DNA of 64,000 bases from Clavaria fumosa. Lineage: Eukaryota; Basidiomycota; Agaricomycetes; Agaricales; Clavariaceae. The DNA lies in contig OX637796.1 of the NCBI GenBank assembly GCA_951802425.1, positions 496,001 through 560,000 on the forward strand, written 5' to 3'. Of the stretch, positions 58,938-64,000 are shown in pieces. The translations under genes and the position numbers were made by a program. Positions within the stretch are counted from its first letter, which is position 1; the number at the start of each line of letters is the position of its first letter. The notes under the pieces are model-generated. The model ran no database searches, was not told where the DNA came from, and saw nothing but the letters and a program-made list of their open reading frames with translations.

Positions 58938-61819
58938 TTAGGCATCGACACGTACTCGCTTTGCACTTCTGGTATCCCCCTGACCTTGGGCTCCACCACG
59001 ACCATGACCATGACCTCGGCCTCGACCCCGGCCTCGTCCGGCAGCACGTCGCTTACGTCCACCTCCAGTCACATTATTCTCCTTCTCGGAGTTTGCCGAG
59101 AAAATATATCCCATATCTTTGCCCTTCTCCGTCAGGGTGATTGTGCGTACAGAGCGACGCCGATCCTCAGACTCGGCAGAAATAGGTGACGATGACAGCA
59201 ATGCATCACTAGAAGTAGCTGGCGGCGTGGCAGGGATGTTGGAATTGTAATACGATAAGGTTTTCCCATTTGTGTCATTTGCAGCGGCGTTCAAAATGGG
59301 AGGATTCGAGGGGCCTAGAGGAGTGAGAGCCGGTGCCAAATGGGAGTCTGAACCGTTAATATGACTGCTGAGGAACGTGGAGTATTGGGAAGTATCCTCC
59401 GTCATCGGGATATTGGGCATTCCAAGATGGGAAGCGGTGGGGATTGGGAGCGTATACAGTGATGCAACACCGGTGATGCAAGGGGTGTCGAAAAAGTGGT
59501 CGGGAAGCGTGGCCATCCAATCAGGATCAAGATCCGCATCCAAGTGGTAGGCAGAAATGTTGGACGGGTCGGGTACATCAGGAAGGCCCAGGAGATTGGG
59601 GAGATTGGACAAATTGGAAAGACCGGGAGGGTCAGGAATGCCTGGGACGCTGGGAATGTTCGGAGCACTAGGAAGGTTGGGAACGCCGGGTACACTGAGA
59701 TTATTGGGATCGTTGGGAAGGTCAGGAATGCTGGAAATGTTGGTTCCATTCGATATGCCAGAGTGAGATATATGGGGATCGCTGTGAGTATCCGGGTTGG
59801 TGGATAGATCTTGGGGTATATTGACGCTGCTCGAGGCTGGTAGCACATAAGCAAATGAAAAGAATGACAACAGACCAGAAACTCACAATAAATCATTCGC
59901 AGGTATTCGCCAAACGGTACGACGACCTCGCGTTGATATCCAGGATGAAAGATTTGGAACGTTTGGTGGTTGATCATGTCCTCATCCGAGAAGTATCTGC
60001 AGTGTGTCACAAACAATTCAGTGAAAGAGTGTGATGGTTGATGAGGTCCTTACGACGCAACGTTAAGCCCCCCTTGAATAGGCTGAGGCCCTCCAAGGAC
60101 GATGAATCCAGTCCAACCCGTCGTTCGCTTAATATACTTGAAAAACTTGCCGGCCAGCTCGGGCAAGTTGTTGATGCCAGCTTGAGCTTGTTTGGGCGTC
60201 GGGGGTCCAGATTCGAGGTTCGTCAGCAGTTCCTGATACATCTCCGCTTTCTTTGCCTTCACCTTCGCTTTCACCTCGTTGCTCGCTTTATCATACTCTC
60301 TCTTCGTCATTTTCATAATCTGGGCTATCCTTTCTGTATGTGGAAGATTTCCATCTATCTCCTTCTCGAGCATCGGTTTCAACTCCTGGTTGTAAAACAA
60401 CTTCGAATACACTTGTACGTCTTGTAAATGGCGAGGTTTGGGTATTGAAAAGCTAATTTCTGTTTGCTTTTTGCGCACTGTATTGTTATTCCTCCATCGG
60501 AACCAGGTGCGTAGCATCTGCCATCCATTTAGCCACATCATAATGCATGACTTCAGCACTAACCTCGTGCCTGTGTTTCACTTTAGACCCCAAATTCGTC
60601 TCTTCTTCTGCAGTCAACTTATCACGCCCCGGGAATTCGACGTCCTTCTCTGGAAACACTTCAAACCACTCTCGATAAACTCGTGGCCAGAATGCAGAGA
60701 GATCCCCTGTTGCCTGCGCTTCAAGATACTGCGGCATGCGAGACTTGAGACAGGCGATCCTGTAGTTTTGATGTATCATATGCACCAAATTGATGCATTT
60801 GAGTGATGAACAATTAGCATCAATTGGTGCATGCACCTGATGTATCACTTTGGAGCATCTGATGCATTACCTTGTGGATGGTACATCTGATATATCATGA
60901 TGCCAGATGATGCATCTGCCATAGCCATAGACAGTGAATGTATCATGCATACATAATGTTGATGTATCAGCATGTCAGCATCTGATGTATTGTTGAAGCT
61001 GTTCTGGAAATTTGGCACATCTGATATAACATGGACATTCAATACATCACTGCCAATGCTTATCCAAAAATGAATAAAAAAGCGAATTTATTATCATTAA
61101 ACTTAAACTTATTACTGTATTACAGTAATGACTCTATCACAATCCTGAAGTTGGGAGAAAGTGGGGGGGGAAGCAGGGCAAGTTGCTGTATTTATATGCC
61201 ACGCTTTGTGGCTGTGCAAACGCGTGACATGGTAACGTTGATTAGGTGTTACCATGTCACGCATTTGCACAGCCACAAAGTGCGGCATATAAATACAGCA
61301 GCTTGCCTTGCTTCCCCCCCACTTTCTCCCAACTTCAGGATTGTGATAGAGTGTGAATAAATAGAATTTATATAGAAATAGATTTAATATTAGTCATTAC
61401 TGTAATACAGTAATAAGTTTAAGTTTAATGATAATAAATTCGCTTTTTTATTCATTTTTGGATAAGCATTGGCAGTGATGTATTGAATGTCCATGTTATA
61501 TCAGATGTGCCAAATTTCCAGAACAGCTTCAACAATACATCAGATGCTGACATGCTGATACATCAACATTATGTATGCATGATACATTCACTGTCTATGG
61601 CTATGGCAGATGCATCATCTGGCATCATGATATATCAGATGTACCATCCACAAGGCAATGCATCAGATGCTCCAAAGTGATACATCAGGTGCATGCACCA
61701 ATTGATGCTAATTGTTCATCACTCAAATGCATCAATTTGGTGCATATGATATATCAAAACTACAGGATGTGGTGCTTGAGAAACGTCTGCTGCGCATCTG
61801 TCGTCCATGATCGCGGCAT
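58938..61819 (-). pseudogene. Four-exon fungal gene of unknown function, exon 1 split by FB1 copy 2
   Basis: ATG at 61819. Exon 1 is 61819-61775 then, beyond the insertion, 60743-60564. Exon 2 is 60517-60054, exon 3 59996-59887, exon 4 59836-58938. Introns are 46-57 bp and phases agree, giving about 565 residues without the insertion. The start MPRSWTTDAQQTFLKS with MPQYLEAQA, FWPRVYREWFEVFPE and LRTWFRWRNNN is a pattern I associate with expanded Agaricomycete families of unknown role. Exon 2 has a basic helix (KASNEVKAKVKAKKAE). Exon 4 is Pro/Asn/Ser-rich with repeated LPNLP-like words and ends in a basic tail (GRKRRAAGRGRGRGRG), AT-hook or RGG-like. Apart from the insertion I see no lesion, suggesting recent inactivation, unless transcription starts inside FB1. 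Confidence 0.65.
60751..61774. mobile_element. FB1 copy 2: 1,024-bp palindromic fold-back element with 7-bp target duplication
   Basis: Opposite orientation to copy 1: starts CAGGCGATCCTGTAG and ends CTACAGGATGTGGTG. Flanked by CTTGAGA at 60744-60750 and 61775-61781. Arms 60751-61236 and 61248-61774; the left arm lacks about 45 bp (ATTAAATCTATTTCTAT region) present in its partner and in both arms of copy 1. The uninterrupted target reads ATGCGAGACTTGAGAAACG at 62361-62379. Confidence 0.95.
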
Positions 61820-62960
61820 GGTGTATCTGGTCAGGTAGTTCTGGTTTTGGCGTATCGGTTTTAAGTGGCTTCTGTCATGTCTAGGTACAATTGCACGTGT
61901 TGTTCAACAAACCTATTCTAACTCGTGTTTTTGCGCAAGACCAAGAACTACGTACGACGGCGATGTCGATGTCTACCCTTTTCTGATGCAATTAGGAGGT
62001 TGTGAATGCACATTCATCGGACATCTATTCCCGCTTGCTCCGTTTTAGGCAAGACTATAAATGTGTCGGCGTGGGGAATCTACCGCTAATCCCTATTCCT
62101 TCTCGTTTTTTGACAGGACTAGGAATGCGAGATCTCATCGAAGGTGACACCTCCATTGTTACACCTTTTTTGGCAAAGCTAGGAACGAGCTTGAAGACGT
62201 GATGCATCCCCGCCATCACGCTTGCCTATTCTGTCTTCCTGCAAGCTCGGAACATGCGAACGCAAACGCGTCATGCATTGTTGTCACCCCCTTGACAACC
62301 ATGTCGAGACGACAACTCCATTGCATTTTTTTTGCTGCCTGTGCTTCAGGATACTGTGGCATGCGAGACTTGAGAAACGTCCGCTGCGCATCTGCCGTCC
62401 ATGATTGTGGCGTGGTGTGTCTGGTCGGGTAGTTCTGGTTTTGGCGTATCGGTTTTAAGTGGCTTCCGTCATGTCTAGGTACAATTGCACGTGTTGTTCA
62501 ACAAACCTATTCTAACTCGTGTTTTTGCACAAGACCAAGAACTACGTACGATGGCAATGTCCATGTCCACCCTTTTCTGATGCAATTAGGAGGTTGTGAA
62601 TGCACATTCATCGGACATCTATTCCCGCTTGCTCCGTTTTAGGCAAGACTATGAATGTGTCGGTGTGGGGAATCTACCGCTAATCCCTATTCCTTCTCGG
62701 TTTTTGACAGGACTAGGAATGCGAGATCTCATCGAAGGTGACACCTCCATTGTTACACCTTTTTTGGGCAAGGCTAGGAACAAGCCTGAAGACGTGATGC
62801 ATCCCCGCCGTCACGCTTGCCAGTTCTGTCTTCCCACAAGCTAGGAACATGCGAACGCAAACGTGACATGCATTGTTGTCACCCCTCTTGACAACCATGT
62901 TGAGACGACAACTCCATTGCATTTTTTTTCTGGTTATGGACAACTCCTGGTTAGGAATAG
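61775..62960. repeat. 594-bp tandem duplication carrying the 5' region and first exon of the interrupted gene
   Basis: 61775-62368 and 62369-62960 align with an exact 594-bp offset and few differences. The second unit starts with a copy of exon 1 (62340-62410, minus strand) in which the ATG is changed (ACCACG for ACCATG), so it cannot start the same protein. Further degenerate repeats (GACTAGGAA..GATGCATCCC) follow to about 63170. Confidence 0.85.
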
Positions 62961-63328
62961 CAGCGCGATGCATCCCTCCCGCACTGCCCGGTCTTCTCAC
63001 AAGCCTAGTGACCTGCGATTGTGTCATACATACCCACCACCCCATGACAAACACGACAAGATGACAACTCTGCTCCTGTTTAGGTGAGGTTAGGAACAAA
63101 TGTAAAGACGTGATGCATCCCTCCTACCCCCACTTACCCCGTCTTCTCACAGGACTAGGAACACCGTGAATGAGAACGTGTCATGCGCCCTATTCGCTAC
63201 CCAATTGTCCACTGTTTTACATTTGGCACGTAAGTGATGGCGATGGCCCTATTCAAAAATCTTCATAAACTGTGTGATGCGTGACCTTCATTTCGTCGCC
63301 ACTTACCCACTGCGTTTATCCACCCGAC
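62961..63328. other. Degenerate repeat tail and promoter region of the next gene
   Basis: Contains further diverged copies of the GTGATGCATCCC..CACAAG..CTAGGAAC phrase. No gene. Confidence 0.4.
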
Positions 63329-63864
63329 ATGCGCACAGCGAACACCAAAGACGTGCCTGCCTCCTCCTCGCCCACCGCGGACATTCTGGTGGAGATACTC
63401 TCCCGGCTCAACCGTGCGTATCTCAAAAGTTCATTTTTATCCGCTAAAAATTCTATACAGTCCTTGAGCGGACCATATCCCACTCTCAAGTTCCCAATGA
63501 TCCCCCAGCTGCCGTTTCCGAGCAGAGCCATGAAGATAGCGACACTGGTTCGCCTGTGCTGATTCACTGCGCTACATGTACCTGCCACCTCGGCCAGGAG
63601 GAAACGACCCCAGGTTTTCCTCAGGTGAACGCCTCAGACCGGTGGTACGTTGTCTCCAAGGGTCTTGAGGTTGGGGTGTTTAAAGATTGGTAAGCTATCG
63701 TTTGGTTCAAAAGCTAGCTAACCTCACTCTTTAGGCATACTGTCCTACCGCTTGTCAGCGGTGTAAGTGGCGCATGTTTCCAGCGTCATAAAGGCAAAAG
63801 AACAGCGGAGATTGCATTTGAGACAGCGAAGCGAGCAGGACAAGTCACCATTATTACTGTCTGA
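63329..63864 (+). CDS. Three-exon small protein with RNase H1 N-terminal (caulimovirus VI-type) domain
   Basis: Exons 63329-63413, 63461-63689 and 63735-63864 (introns 47 and 45 bp) give 147 residues. An N-terminal helix (SPTADILVEILSRLN) precedes a short Cys cluster (CATCTC). Residues 86-140 read RWYVVSKGLEVGVFKDW, then PLVSGVSGACFQRHKG and AEIAFETAKRAG. This is the 'YYVV..G...GVF..W......V.G..GA....F.....A..A' fold that binds RNA-DNA hybrids in RNase H1 and occurs widely in Agaricomycete proteins (family knowledge). No RNase H catalytic domain follows, so it would act as a binding module. No lesions seen. Confidence 0.7.
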
Positions 63865-64000
63865 TTCATGTGTTGCCGTATGGTACTTTTGCAATGGCGA
63901 TAGTAGTTCTAGTGCCCGCCCGTCCAATGATAAATTGTGTTTTTGAATACTGTCAATGTTTGTCTTCCTGTCCCACAAACTAGATCCAGGATCAACGTTC
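63865..64000. other. 3' flank, nothing recognised
   Basis: No feature supported before the window ends. Confidence 0.3.

Noticed and set aside
1..64000. tRNA, rRNA or known structured RNA genes
   Set aside because: None seen by eye; tRNAscan-SE and Rfam searches would be needed to be certain.

Overview
The window looks like a repeat-dominated stretch of a basidiomycete (Agaricomycete-type) genome. Introns are 45-60 bp with GTRNGY donors and YAG acceptors. There are host-type multi-exon genes of families I associate with mushroom-forming fungi (JmjC-like cupin, RNase H1 N-terminal domain, lineage-expanded unknowns) and Ty1/copia, Ty3/gypsy and Tad-like LINE remains. I see no bacterial operons, rRNA or tRNA genes. 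Species is not determinable from sequence alone.

Layout. 0-8.9 kb: end of a copia element, a four-exon gene with a possible caspase/CHAT-like His/Cys arrangement, low-complexity DNA, a large multi-exon JmjC-like gene, and a small two-exon gene on the minus strand. 9-14 kb: a GC-rich minisatellite split by a 1,082-bp palindromic fold-back element (FB1 copy 1). 14-29 kb: copia gag and integrase relics, a second giant palindrome (FB2), a truncated LINE, and gypsy gag/protease/RT relics with several LTRs. 29.1-36.5 kb: a structurally complete but non-autonomous LTR element (two ~1.3-kb LTRs, 5-bp target duplication) with no gag-pol. Its only sizeable coding region is an antisense gene just upstream of the 3' LTR. 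36.9-42.1 kb: an array of 655-bp satellite units running into a third palindrome with two 981-bp arms (FB3, to 44.1 kb). That palindrome lies in a 2.9-kb interval with no CG dinucleotide at all. 45-53 kb: several copies of one LTR family, partly inverted, plus AT-rich degenerate repeats. 53.3-57.35 kb: a 5'-complete, 3'-truncated LINE with ORF1 and ORF2 overlapping by ATGA. 57.4-58.7 kb: a 34-bp minisatellite. 58.9-61.8 kb: a four-exon gene whose first exon is split by FB1 copy 2. 61.8-63.0 kb: a 594-bp tandem duplication carrying a copy of that exon. 63.3-63.9 kb: a compact intact gene with an RNase H1 N-terminal-like domain.

Central result. FB1 is a near-perfect palindromic element present twice, in opposite orientations. 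Both copies have identical asymmetric 15-bp ends and exact 7-bp target duplications. One sits inside an exon whose uninterrupted form survives 0.6 kb away. Together with FB2, FB3 and the antisense-gene LTR element, this region is unusually rich in long inverted repeats, which are natural sources of hairpin RNA. All statements were read by eye; no database search was run.
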